The notes under the pieces are model-generated. The model was not told the DNA's origin. It saw only the letters and a list, made by a program, of their open reading frames with translations, and did no database searches. From positions 1 to 12,492 of the forward strand of contig JAVBMC010000060.1 of NCBI GenBank assembly GCA_031552845.1: a stretch of 12,492 nt of DNA. The letters are read 5' to 3'. Positions within the stretch are counted from its first letter, which is position 1; the number at the start of each line of letters is the position of its first letter. A program made the position numbers and the translations under genes. This DNA is from JAVBMC01 sp031552845. GTDB taxonomy: Bacteria > Verrucomicrobiota > Kiritimatiellia > RFP12 > DVOR01. Below, piece after piece: positions 6,464-12,468 of the stretch.

Positions 6464-8623
6464 TCAAGGGCGGAAAATACGCAGCATCCGGTTGCGGAGC
6501 GAGTCGCCTTCGGTGAAGACGGTGCCTCCGCAAAGGGTGGTGTAGTCGGCGAGAATGCGGAATGCTTCTTCTAAGACGATGTCGCTGCCTTTCTTCTTTT
6601 TGGCGTCAACAACGTTATCGAGTTCTTCATCTTCCTCGGTTTCGAGCTCCTTGCGCGTTTCACGTTCGCTGCGCATGAGTTCGCGGCGGGCGTTGATCTC
6701 GAGCGGCAGAGCCTTCTTGTCGTTCATCTTCTCGGCTTCACGAAGCAGGCGGGTATGGCGCAGGTATTTGGGGTTCTTGGCTAAGCGCTCAGCGCTCTTT
6801 TCTTTGAGAGCCGGGATATAGGTAGATGTATCGGACAGGCGCGTATACTCGGCGGGGTCGATTTGCGACCAAGGCAGGGCATTGGGGATTTTGTTCTCGC
6901 CTATGTCCATCTGCTCGAAGATGGAGGGGAGGGTGATGTCGGAGCGCACGCCCTTGATTTGGGTGGAAGCGCCGGTGATGCGGTAGAAGCTTGCGGTGGT
7001 GACTTTCACGGAGCCGGTTTCGGGTTTGTTCAGGGGCAGTACCGTTTGTACTGTGCCTTTGCCGTGTGTCTGCGTGTCGCCGATGATGATGGCGCGTCCG
7101 TAGTCCTGGAGGGCGCCTGCGACGATCTCTGACGCTGATGCGCTGAGGTGGTCGATGAGTACGACGAGAGGCTTGCGCATGGGAACCGTGGCACCCATGA
7201 CGGGCAGGGCGGTACAGCGGTTGCGTTCACGGACTTGAACGATGGGGCCGCTTTGCACGAATACACCGGACATGTTGATTGCTTCCGGGAGGAGGCCGCC
7301 GCCGTTGCCGCGCAGGTCGAGGATGAAGCCTTCGACATCTTGAGCGTTGAACTCAGTGACTTTGGTGTGTACGTCGTACGTCACGCTACGGAAGTCGGGG
7401 TGGTTCTTAGAGGCGCGGTTGCCGCTGCCGTAGAAGGAGGGGACTTTGATATAGCCGAGCTTCATGACTACGCCGTTGGGCAGGGTGACGCGTTCGACGC
7501 GGCCGGTGACGGCGGAGTCTTCGAGCTTGATTTCGTCACGCAGGAGGTCGACGAGCTTGGTGGTGCTGCCGCTGGGGTCGGAGGCAGGGATGACGGAGAG
7601 GACGACTTTGGTCCCTTTCTCTCCGCGGATCTTGCGCACGGCACGGTTGAGGGACATGTGGATGATGTCTTCAATGGCGCCGTCGCCTTGGCCAACGCCG
7701 ATGATCTTATCGCCGGGGACGAGACGGATGTCCCGCGTGTCGCGTGCGGCGGGGCCTCCGGGAATGATTTCCATAATTCTGGCCATGCCGTCTTCAGCCC
7801 GCAGTTGAGCACCGATGCCGACGAGTTTGAGGTTCATCTCCATCGCGAAGTCTTCCTCACGCATGGGCGAGAGGTAGTCGGTGTGGGGGTCGTAAGCGGT
7901 GCAGACGGCAGAGGCGTAGCGTTGGAAGATGGTTTCTTCATCCATGTCCTGCATAAGATGGGAGAGCTGGCGGTAGCGCTTGATGATGTTCTCTTCCGTA
8001 GTGAGTATGGGCGCAGCATTGGTGACAACGGCGGTTTCGTTGGTGGCTGTCACAGCCGTATTGGTGGAGGCAGCCGGCGCGTTTGTTTTGGCGACGGCGC
8101 TTTCTTTGGCGAACTCTTTATTTAAGGTGCCGACGAGGTAGTCATTCTTCAGGCGTTTGCGCCAGAGCTCGGCTTGCTCCGCTTTGTTTTTGGGCCAGGG
8201 GGCGTCTTTGCGTTCCCACTCGAACATTTCGTCTGCGCTGACGTCGATTGTCTGCGCGAGCGCGTTGGTGACGTAGTTGAAGCGGTCGTCGAGACGGGCA
8301 CAGAAACGTTCATAAACCTCAAAGCCGAACTTGACGTCGCCTGCTTTGAACTTGTTGCAGATCTGCAGGCGCATGGGCTCGAAGGAGGCGATGTCTTCCT
8401 GTGTAAAGTAGGTGCGGTCGGGATCGTAGGAGGTGATGAGATTTGTCCAAGCGACGGCGGAGACGGTCTCGTCAAACGGCTTTTGCAACAGGTGCGCCCT
8501 CGGCAGGCGTACTGCCAGCTCGACACCGACCATGCCATATTCCGGCTTGGGCATTTTGACCGCTTGGGCGGTTAAGGCGCCTGCCGCGATGATGATCCCT
8601 AAAAGTCCTACGTAACGTCTCAT
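6464..8623 (-). CDS. Carboxy-terminal (tail-specific) processing protease, S41 family, Prc/Tsp type
   Basis: Encodes 719 residues, near the 682 of E. coli Prc, with a signal peptide MRRYVGLLGIIIAAGALTAQ ending around residue 21, so periplasmic. Such proteases degrade or trim proteins from the C terminus, including peptidoglycan hydrolases and PBP3 in E. coli. Order: an N-terminal helical domain with the Tsp hallmark SYDPDRTYFTQED (65-77); a low-complexity Ala/Thr/Asn linker at about 174-207; YDPHTDYLSP (244-253); a PDZ domain (about 262-345, GIGAQL and PGGPA); then the catalytic region GFILDLRGNGGG (432-443) and SASASEIVAGALQDYGRA with nucleophile Ser496 and Lys522 in THGKGTVQ. The C-terminal tail is charged (KETREL-like, acidic run, then KKKK) and ends FRP. 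AGGGA (8631-8635) is 7 bases before the ATG. It is the first gene of the operon with dapF and gluQ. Confidence 0.93.
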   Translation of the reverse strand: MRRYVGLLGIIIAAGALTAQAVKMPKPEYGMVGVELAVRLPRAHLLQKPFDETVSAVAWTNLITSYDPDRTYFTQEDIASFEPMRLQICNKFKAGDVKFGFEVYERFCARLDDRFNYVTNALAQTIDVSADEMFEWERKDAPWPKNKAEQAELWRKRLKNDYLVGTLNKEFAKESAVAKTNAPAASTNTAVTATNETAVVTNAAPILTTEENIIKRYRQLSHLMQDMDEETIFQRYASAVCTAYDPHTDYLSPMREEDFAMEMNLKLVGIGAQLRAEDGMARIMEIIPGGPAARDTRDIRLVPGDKIIGVGQGDGAIEDIIHMSLNRAVRKIRGEKGTKVVLSVIPASDPSGSTTKLVDLLRDEIKLEDSAVTGRVERVTLPNGVVMKLGYIKVPSFYGSGNRASKNHPDFRSVTYDVHTKVTEFNAQDVEGFILDLRGNGGGLLPEAINMSGVFVQSGPIVQVRERNRCTALPVMGATVPMRKPLVVLIDHLSASASEIVAGALQDYGRAIIIGDTQTHGKGTVQTVLPLNKPETGSVKVTTASFYRITGASTQIKGVRSDITLPSIFEQMDIGENKIPNALPWSQIDPAEYTRLSDTSTYIPALKEKSAERLAKNPKYLRHTRLLREAEKMNDKKALPLEINARRELMRSERETRKELETEEDEELDNVVDAKKKKGSDIVLEEAFRILADYTTLCGGTVFTEGDSLRNRMLRIFRP

Positions 8624-8652
8624 TGTCTATTCCCTGAAATATTGAGCACAGA

Positions 8653-8681
8653 AGTATACCACAAATCCCGCGCACAAACAA
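8653..8681 (-). promoter_or_regulatory. Promoter of the ctp-dapF-gluQ operon
   Basis: On the minus strand: TTGTTT (8681-8676), 17-bp spacer, TATACT (8658-8653). The expected start near 8646 leaves a leader of about 22 bases carrying AGGGA before the ATG at 8623. This one is therefore a conventional promoter with a Shine-Dalgarno, unlike the 7-nt arrangement at parC and two other genes here. Confidence 0.78.
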
Positions 8682-8705
8682 GCCGGAAACTGTCCGCAGC
8701 CGGCT
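8681..8705 (-). terminator. Weak hairpin after the metalloenzyme gene, possible terminator
   Basis: AGCCGG (minus, 8705-8700), a 13-base loop and CCGGCT (8686-8681), followed by TGTTTGTG. It begins 17 bases past the stop of the metalloenzyme gene. The stem is short and the loop long, so efficiency is doubtful. Its T-rich tail is the -35 box of the next promoter. Confidence 0.35.
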
Positions 8706-8722
8706 GGTGCATTCTCCCCCAT

Positions 8723-9583
8723 CTATCCTTTGCTTGCCATCACGCTGAGCAGCAACGGCGCTACGTCGGTGATGGATTTTGCATTTCGAAGCAGGATATC
8801 GGCCCCCGGCCCCAAGGCGACGAGGGGGATGGGGTTACGCGTATGTCCGCGTGTGCCTAAGTCCTCAATGTTGCCGTGGTCGCTCGTCAGGATGAACAAC
8901 ACCCGCTTCTCTAAAATGGTTGGCAGCAGCGCCCCGATGAAGGTATCCAAGCTGGAGAGTACGGCGGCGGCCTGATCGTAGTTTTGAGAATGTCCGGCGA
9001 GATCGCTGATGAAGAACTCAAACAGGGTGAAGTCGTGCGAGAGGGTGATGTGCAGCAGATGGTCCGCGGCATCGGTCGGGGTAATTACGGGGCCTGTATA
9101 ACCCTTTGAGACGATGCTCTGGCGGGTCAAGTCATGAAAGACCGCCTGATTGCTCAGCATCTCGGGCGTTAAGCGCAGTATCGACGGCTCCGTGAGTCCC
9201 ATCACCGTGGTGACAGATTTGAACCGCCAGCTGCGGATATCCTCCACCTCGTCCGCGTAATACGCATCGGCAAAGCAACAGTTCAACCCCCGGCGCACGA
9301 GGGTTTTCATGATGTTGTCCGTCTCGACAACCGCGCGCAGGGTAGGGCCCGGGAACCCTTCCATATGCCGGCCCATGTGACGTGCCGCATTGACGCCGGT
9401 GTAGAGTGCGGCTTGACCTGTTGCACTTTGCGGCAGGCCGGGCATATCCATGTTTGGATCAAGCGCCACGGCGGATTCTTGGAGCAACCGATAAAGCACA
9501 GGGCAAACCCGCTCATTCACCGGATTGTTCGGTCCTGGCGCCGTCAGCCCGACGCCATCCACAAATAGAAACAACACCTTCAT
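8723..9583 (-). CDS. Stand-alone alkaline-phosphatase-superfamily metalloenzyme (phosphoglycerate-mutase-like), function unknown
   Basis: Encodes 286 residues of the metalloenzyme fold shared by cofactor-independent phosphoglycerate mutase (iPGM), phosphopentomutase and alkaline phosphatase. All two-metal ligands appear by comparison with iPGM: D9 in FLFVDGVG, nucleophile-position S53 in LPQSATGQAALYTG, D194 and H198 in SDLAGHSQ, D235-H236 in TSDHGNIED and H247 in RGHTRNP. It lacks the inserted phosphotransferase domain that makes iPGM about 510 residues, so it is unlikely to be a glycolytic mutase. It is more likely a phosphatase, phosphodiesterase or similar hydrolase; the substrate is unknown. 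Cytoplasmic, as no signal peptide is seen. Upstream in-frame ATGs reach 9700, but those codons overlap the promoter and look non-coding; MKVLFLFVDGVG is the normal beginning of the fold. No Shine-Dalgarno precedes the ATG. Single-gene unit between the ctp operon and the 9584-10110 non-coding region. Confidence 0.82.
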   Translation of the reverse strand: MKVLFLFVDGVGLTAPGPNNPVNERVCPVLYRLLQESAVALDPNMDMPGLPQSATGQAALYTGVNAARHMGRHMEGFPGPTLRAVVETDNIMKTLVRRGLNCCFADAYYADEVEDIRSWRFKSVTTVMGLTEPSILRLTPEMLSNQAVFHDLTRQSIVSKGYTGPVITPTDAADHLLHITLSHDFTLFEFFISDLAGHSQNYDQAAAVLSSLDTFIGALLPTILEKRVLFILTSDHGNIEDLGTRGHTRNPIPLVALGPGADILLRNAKSITDVAPLLLSVMASKG

Positions 9584-9590
9584 TCGCCAT

Positions 9591-9619
9591 AGGATATAAC
9601 ACATTTCATCTATTAACAA
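9591..9619 (-). promoter_or_regulatory. Promoter of the metalloenzyme gene, predicted leaderless start
   Basis: On the minus strand: TTGTTA (9619-9614), 17-bp spacer, TATCCT (9596-9591), then ATGGCGA and the ATG at 9583. The spacing and the 7-base gap to the start codon are the same as at parC and the patatin gene. An out-of-frame ATG at 9590 directly after the -10 box would lie upstream of the predicted transcript. Confidence 0.7.
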
Positions 9620-9960
9620 GCGGAAACCTTCAATGCTAAGAAATAATAGCAGGATTTGGTGGTAAAGCAGGTCTGCCGCTTGACTTCTTTTCCCAAACAT
9701 CTAGGACAGCCCCTTCTATTATGTTCATGTTGTTCACCATTGTTTTTGATCTTGCTATGGCGCTGCGTTGTGCTTCGCGAGAGCTTCGCCGTCTTTTTGT
9801 GTCTTTTGCGCGTCCATCTCTCACCCGTGTGGATGGAGAAATGTGGGAGGTAAAAGAGAATGGGGCTAAACGCGCTGGGGAGTTTCGCCAGGGACTTTTG
9901 GCGGCTTATACCCGTTTGAGGAACGGGCATGTACAAACACGCATTGATCCGTCCCATGCC
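9620..9960. other. Non-coding stretch with small hairpins; possible gene remnant
   Basis: No reading frame here looks like a real protein: the longest ones run into the 23-bp repeat array or have unlikely composition. Visible structure: a hairpin CGCCA/TGGCG (9886-9903, 8-base loop), a hairpin CCCGTT-TGAGG-AACGGG (9911-9927), and on the minus strand a purine-rich CGCAAAAGACACAAAAAGAC stretch (about 9791-9811) reminiscent of the CGCGGAGACGCGG repeats near 250 and 390. A minus-strand frame reading MNIIEGAVLDVWEKK near 9700 could be debris of a lost gene, but I cannot identify it. Confidence 0.4.
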
Positions 9961-10039
9961 ACAGGCGTGTCCGTACCATGGACACACCTGTGTCCTTACC
10001 CTGGACACGCCTGTGTCCGTACCGTGGATACAGGCGTGT
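9961..10039. repeat. Tandem array of three 23-bp hairpin units plus a partial fourth
   Basis: Units start at 9961, 9984 and 10007, each exactly 23 bp, and a truncated fourth starts at 10030. Every unit holds GTGTCC, a 7-base loop (GTACCAT, TTACCCT, GTACCGT) and GGACAC (GGATAC in the third), i.e. hairpins at 9967-9985, 9990-10008 and 10013-10031 with 4-base spacers ACCT and GCCT. The junctions are also palindromic (GGACACA-CC-TGTGTCC at 9980-9995). The array ends about 36 bp upstream of the patatin -35 box, so it may be an operator array, or a mobile-type intergenic repeat. Confidence 0.85.
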
Positions 10040-10074
10040 TTTGGTTTGGTGGTGGGTGGGGTGGGTTAAATGTA

Positions 10075-10103
10075 TTGCAGTTGTAGGGGTTCTCTGGTAT
10101 ACT
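10075..10103 (+). promoter_or_regulatory. Promoter of the patatin-serine hydrolase operon, predicted leaderless start
   Basis: TTGCAG (10075-10080), 17-bp spacer, TATACT (10098-10103), then TTGGGTC and the ATG at 10111. Seven bases separate the -10 box from the start codon, and no Shine-Dalgarno lies upstream. Confidence 0.82.
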
Positions 10104-10110
10104 TTGGGTC

Positions 10111-10956
10111 ATGAGGCAGATTAAAAAAGTCGGCGTGGTATTGGGTAGCGGCGGTGCGCGGGGGTGGGCGCATATTGCGGCGTTGGAGAGGCTGGTGGAG
10201 CTGGGGATTAAGCCGTATTGCGTGGTGGGCACGAGTATCGGGTCGATCATCGGCGGGTTGTATTGCGCGGGGCATCTGGCGAATGGGCGTAAGTTGGTGG
10301 AGTCGTTCGATTGGCGGGATTTGGCGCAGTGGTTTTTTGAGATGAAGCTGTTGAAGGCGGGGTTGCTGCGCGGTGATAATATTGTGAAGCTGCTGCGGCA
10401 GGCGGATTTGATTGGCGAGGGGCGGCTGTGTGATTTGCAGACGCCGTTTGCAGCGGTGGCGACGGATTTGTTTACGGAGAAGCCGGTGTTGTTGGAGGGG
10501 GAGCTGGATGCGGTGGATGCGATCCGCGCATCGATTGCGATCCCGGGGATTTTTACGCCGCAGAAGATCGGCAAGCGGACGTTTGTGGATGGAGGGCTGA
10601 CGAATCCGCTGGCGATTAACTATTGCCGCGATATGGGGGCGGATGTGGTGATTGCGGTGGATGTGAACCTGCGGCCGCCGGAGAAGGCGAAGCGGGCACA
10701 GCAGCGGCAGAGCAGTCCGAATGTGTTTGATGTGGTGATGCGGTCGGTACGGGTGTTGGAGAATGTGGTGACGCGGAACATCATCGCGAAGTATCCGCCG
10801 GATGTGTTGATTCAACCGGCGGTGGGGCATGTGAATATTCTGGATTTTTATGAGGGGCGGGATTGTCTCTCGGCAGGGCGCACGGCGGTGGATGAAAAGC
10901 TGGATGAGCTGCGGGCGTTGGGGTTGAAATTGAAGAATGTGTCTAAAACTAAGTAA
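10111..10956 (+). CDS. Patatin-like phospholipase, RssA-type
   Basis: Encodes 281 residues of the bacterial patatin fold, a Ser-Asp dyad acyl hydrolase acting on phospholipids or other acyl esters. Motifs: oxyanion loop GSGGARG (12-18), nucleophile elbow GTSIGS with Ser42, and DGGLTNPL with catalytic Asp160. Length and motif spacing fit the small cytoplasmic RssA/YchK-like class, which lacks a signal peptide and a beta-barrel domain. The last third (from about residue 200, EKAKRAQQRQ) is polar and basic and may contact membrane. The ATG is directly downstream of a consensus-like promoter with no ribosome-binding site. A serine hydrolase gene follows after 10 bases, so the two are probably co-transcribed. 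The substrate is unknown. Confidence 0.9.
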   Translation: MRQIKKVGVVLGSGGARGWAHIAALERLVELGIKPYCVVGTSIGSIIGGLYCAGHLANGRKLVESFDWRDLAQWFFEMKLLKAGLLRGDNIVKLLRQADLIGEGRLCDLQTPFAAVATDLFTEKPVLLEGELDAVDAIRASIAIPGIFTPQKIGKRTFVDGGLTNPLAINYCRDMGADVVIAVDVNLRPPEKAKRAQQRQSSPNVFDVVMRSVRVLENVVTRNIIAKYPPDVLIQPAVGHVNILDFYEGRDCLSAGRTAVDEKLDELRALGLKLKNVSKTK

Positions 10957-10966
10957 GGGGATGGGT

Positions 10967-12163
10967 ATGAAGTTCAGAGGGGCAGTGTTGTTTGGGATTC
11001 TGGCGGCGGTGTGTTTGCAGGCGTCGCCGTGGTCGGATCAGCTGAATGGGTTTGTCGAGGATGGTACGCTGGTGGGCGCGATTACGGCGGTGGTGAGCGC
11101 GGATAAGGTGCTGGCGGTGGATGTCGCGGGGTATGCGGATGTGGCGTCGAAGCGGCCGATGGCGGAGGATGCGTTGTTTTGGATTGCTTCGCAGACGAAG
11201 ATGTTTACCGGCGTGGCGGTGATGATGATGGTGGATGAGGGGAAAATTTCGCTGGATGATCCGATTACGAAGTATCTGCCGCAGTTTAATGAGATGTGGG
11301 TGGAGGTGAAGCAGAAGGACGGGCAGGCGCCTGCCGCAGCGAACTTGATTGGCTTGGGCACGCAGCTTGAAGAGGTTAAGGCGGAGGATGTGAAGGTGCT
11401 GGTGAAGTCGAAGACGCCGATTACCGTGCGGATGGCGATGTCGCATACGGTGGGCTTCCCCTTCCTCAACCGTTTGGAGTCGGGCAAGATCGATACTCTG
11501 TCGCAGGCGGAGCGGATGTTGGTGTATGCGGCGTCGCCGTTGCAGTTCGAGCCGGGGACGGCCTACCGCTATTCGCAGGCAGGCATCAACATCGGCGGAC
11601 GCATTGTGGAGATTGCGAGCGGGATGACGTATGATGAGTTTTTGAAGAAGCGCATCTTCGAACCGCTTGGGATGAAAGATACGACCTTCTGGCCGACAGA
11701 GGAGCAGATGACCCGGTTGGCGACGTGCTATAATAAGGCGGATGGCTCTAAGGAATGGAAGCCGCGGCCGATCTGGGCGTTCACACAGCCCTATACCGAC
11801 AAGACCAAGCGCTTTGCCGAACCCGGCGGCGGTTTGTTTTCAACCGTGGGCGATGTGTCGAAGTTCTGCCAGATGCTGCTGCGCGGCGGAACGGCCCCGG
11901 ATGGGAAGAGGTTGATTTCGGAGGAGTCGATCAAGGTGATGTCCTCGAAGCAGACGCCGGAGAAAGTTCAGGCGGGGTATGGCATCGGTACCGGTTTAGA
12001 CCCGGACGGCTTCCAACACGGTGGCGCGTTGCAGACGTTGATGAAGATCAAACCGGGCAAGGGCTTGGCCATGGTGTGGCTGGTGCAGCGCGAGGGTGAC
12101 GGCAAGGGCAACAGCGCCGCGCAGGCGAAGTTCTTTAACTGGGCCGAACAGCAGAAGCCGTAA
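10967..12163 (+). CDS. Secreted beta-lactamase-fold serine hydrolase (class C/esterase-like family)
   Basis: Encodes 398 residues with a Sec signal peptide (MKFRGAVLFGILAAVCLQA, cleavage near 19/20), so periplasmic or secreted. The fold is that of class C beta-lactamases, DD-peptidases and EstB-type esterases. The SxxK motif is S75-Q-T-K78 in IASQTKMF. The tyrosine motif reads Y202-S-Q instead of the usual YxN, within YRYSQAGINIGG. The KTG position is probably HGG (351-353). TFWPTEEQMTRLATCY is familiar from planctomycete and verrucomicrobial 'serine hydrolases' of unknown substrate. These changes point to an esterase or peptidase-like enzyme, not a resistance beta-lactamase. ATG 10967 was chosen because AAGGGG (10955-10960), overlapping the patatin stop, is 6 bases upstream; ATG 10961 would touch that site. 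Second gene of the patatin operon. Confidence 0.88.
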   Translation: MKFRGAVLFGILAAVCLQASPWSDQLNGFVEDGTLVGAITAVVSADKVLAVDVAGYADVASKRPMAEDALFWIASQTKMFTGVAVMMMVDEGKISLDDPITKYLPQFNEMWVEVKQKDGQAPAAANLIGLGTQLEEVKAEDVKVLVKSKTPITVRMAMSHTVGFPFLNRLESGKIDTLSQAERMLVYAASPLQFEPGTAYRYSQAGINIGGRIVEIASGMTYDEFLKKRIFEPLGMKDTTFWPTEEQMTRLATCYNKADGSKEWKPRPIWAFTQPYTDKTKRFAEPGGGLFSTVGDVSKFCQMLLRGGTAPDGKRLISEESIKVMSSKQTPEKVQAGYGIGTGLDPDGFQHGGALQTLMKIKPGKGLAMVWLVQREGDGKGNSAAQAKFFNWAEQQKP

Positions 12164-12188
12164 GGACGCCTCTAATATTCCTGACTCC

Positions 12189-12246
12189 AAAAGGTAGGGT
12201 CGAGAGGGTGCCTGCGGCACTTTTGGCGAAAGTTGCCCTACCTTTT
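12189..12246. repeat. Dispersed palindromic repeat of the GGTAGGG...CCCTACC type, copy 2; likely also the operon terminator
   Basis: Perfect 11-bp terminal inverted repeat AAAAGGTAGGG (12189-12199) and CCCTACCTTTT (12236-12246). Inside are two further small hairpins, GTGCC-TGC-GGCAC (12208-12220) and CTTT-TGGCG-AAAG (12220-12232), so a three-armed, cloverleaf-like fold is possible. It lies 25 bases after the serine hydrolase stop and ends in TTTT, so it could serve as a terminator. The same right half occurs at 347-360. Confidence 0.8.
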
Positions 12247-12286
12247 GCGTGTTTGTATCTTTAGTAAACAATTCTCCCTATTACGC

Positions 12287-12315
12287 TTGACTCACGCATA
12301 GGCTTTTGCTAGAAT
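12287..12315 (+). promoter_or_regulatory. Strong promoter for the gene entering at the right edge
   Basis: TTGACT (12287-12292), 17-bp spacer, TAGAAT (12310-12315). The expected start is near 12323, giving a leader of about 145 nt before the ATG at 12469. GGAGCC (12316-12321) and GGCTCC (12337-12342) flank the predicted start as an inverted repeat. Confidence 0.82.
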
Positions 12316-12343
12316 GGAGCCCGTCAAGACGCGAAAGGCTCCG

Positions 12344-12368
12344 TCAGCGGTGAGTGCCGTTGATTTTT
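12344..12368 (+). terminator. Terminator-like hairpin in the leader (possible attenuator)
   Basis: TCAGCGG (12344-12350), a 6-base loop and CCGTTGA (12357-12363, one G-T pair), followed directly by TTTTT. It lies about 20 nt into the predicted transcript, upstream of the gene it would control. That position suits attenuation, but the stem is short. Confidence 0.4.
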
Positions 12369-12409
12369 AATGTGAGAGCTCGAGCGAATCGTTGACCGAA
12401 AACAGCAGC

Positions 12410-12456
12410 GCCGCCCCGGAAGATTTTACGGCTGGTTTTTGTAACAGGGGGGCGGC
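12410..12456 (+). other. Leader stem next to the ribosome-binding site
   Basis: GCCGCCCC (12410-12417) pairs perfectly with GGGGCGGC (12449-12456), enclosing 31 bases. The stem ends 1-2 bases before the AAAAGGA ribosome site of the next gene, so its formation could affect translation. A T5 run (12436-12440) lies in the loop. Confidence 0.45.
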
Positions 12457-12468
12457 CAAAAGGAAAAA

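Noticed and set aside
7148..8125. Plus-strand 325-residue open frame opposite the protease gene
   Set aside because: Antisense shadow of the S41 protease, with skewed composition and no motif.
9613..10008. Minus-strand 131-residue frame upstream of the metalloenzyme gene
   Set aside because: Starts inside the repeat array and overlaps the metalloenzyme promoter; low-complexity, basic composition without recognisable domains.
9961..10039. CRISPR array
   Set aside because: The repeats are contiguous with no unique spacers, and no cas gene is in the window.
9721..10086. Plus-strand 121-residue frame upstream of the patatin gene
   Set aside because: It runs through the 23-bp repeat array, whose period is not a multiple of three, and into the patatin promoter. 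It has no Shine-Dalgarno or promoter of its own, and its composition is not protein-like.
12314..12370. Short leader-peptide frame beginning MEPVKTRKAP
   Set aside because: Its ATG overlaps the -10 hexamer of the promoter, so it would lie upstream of the transcription start.
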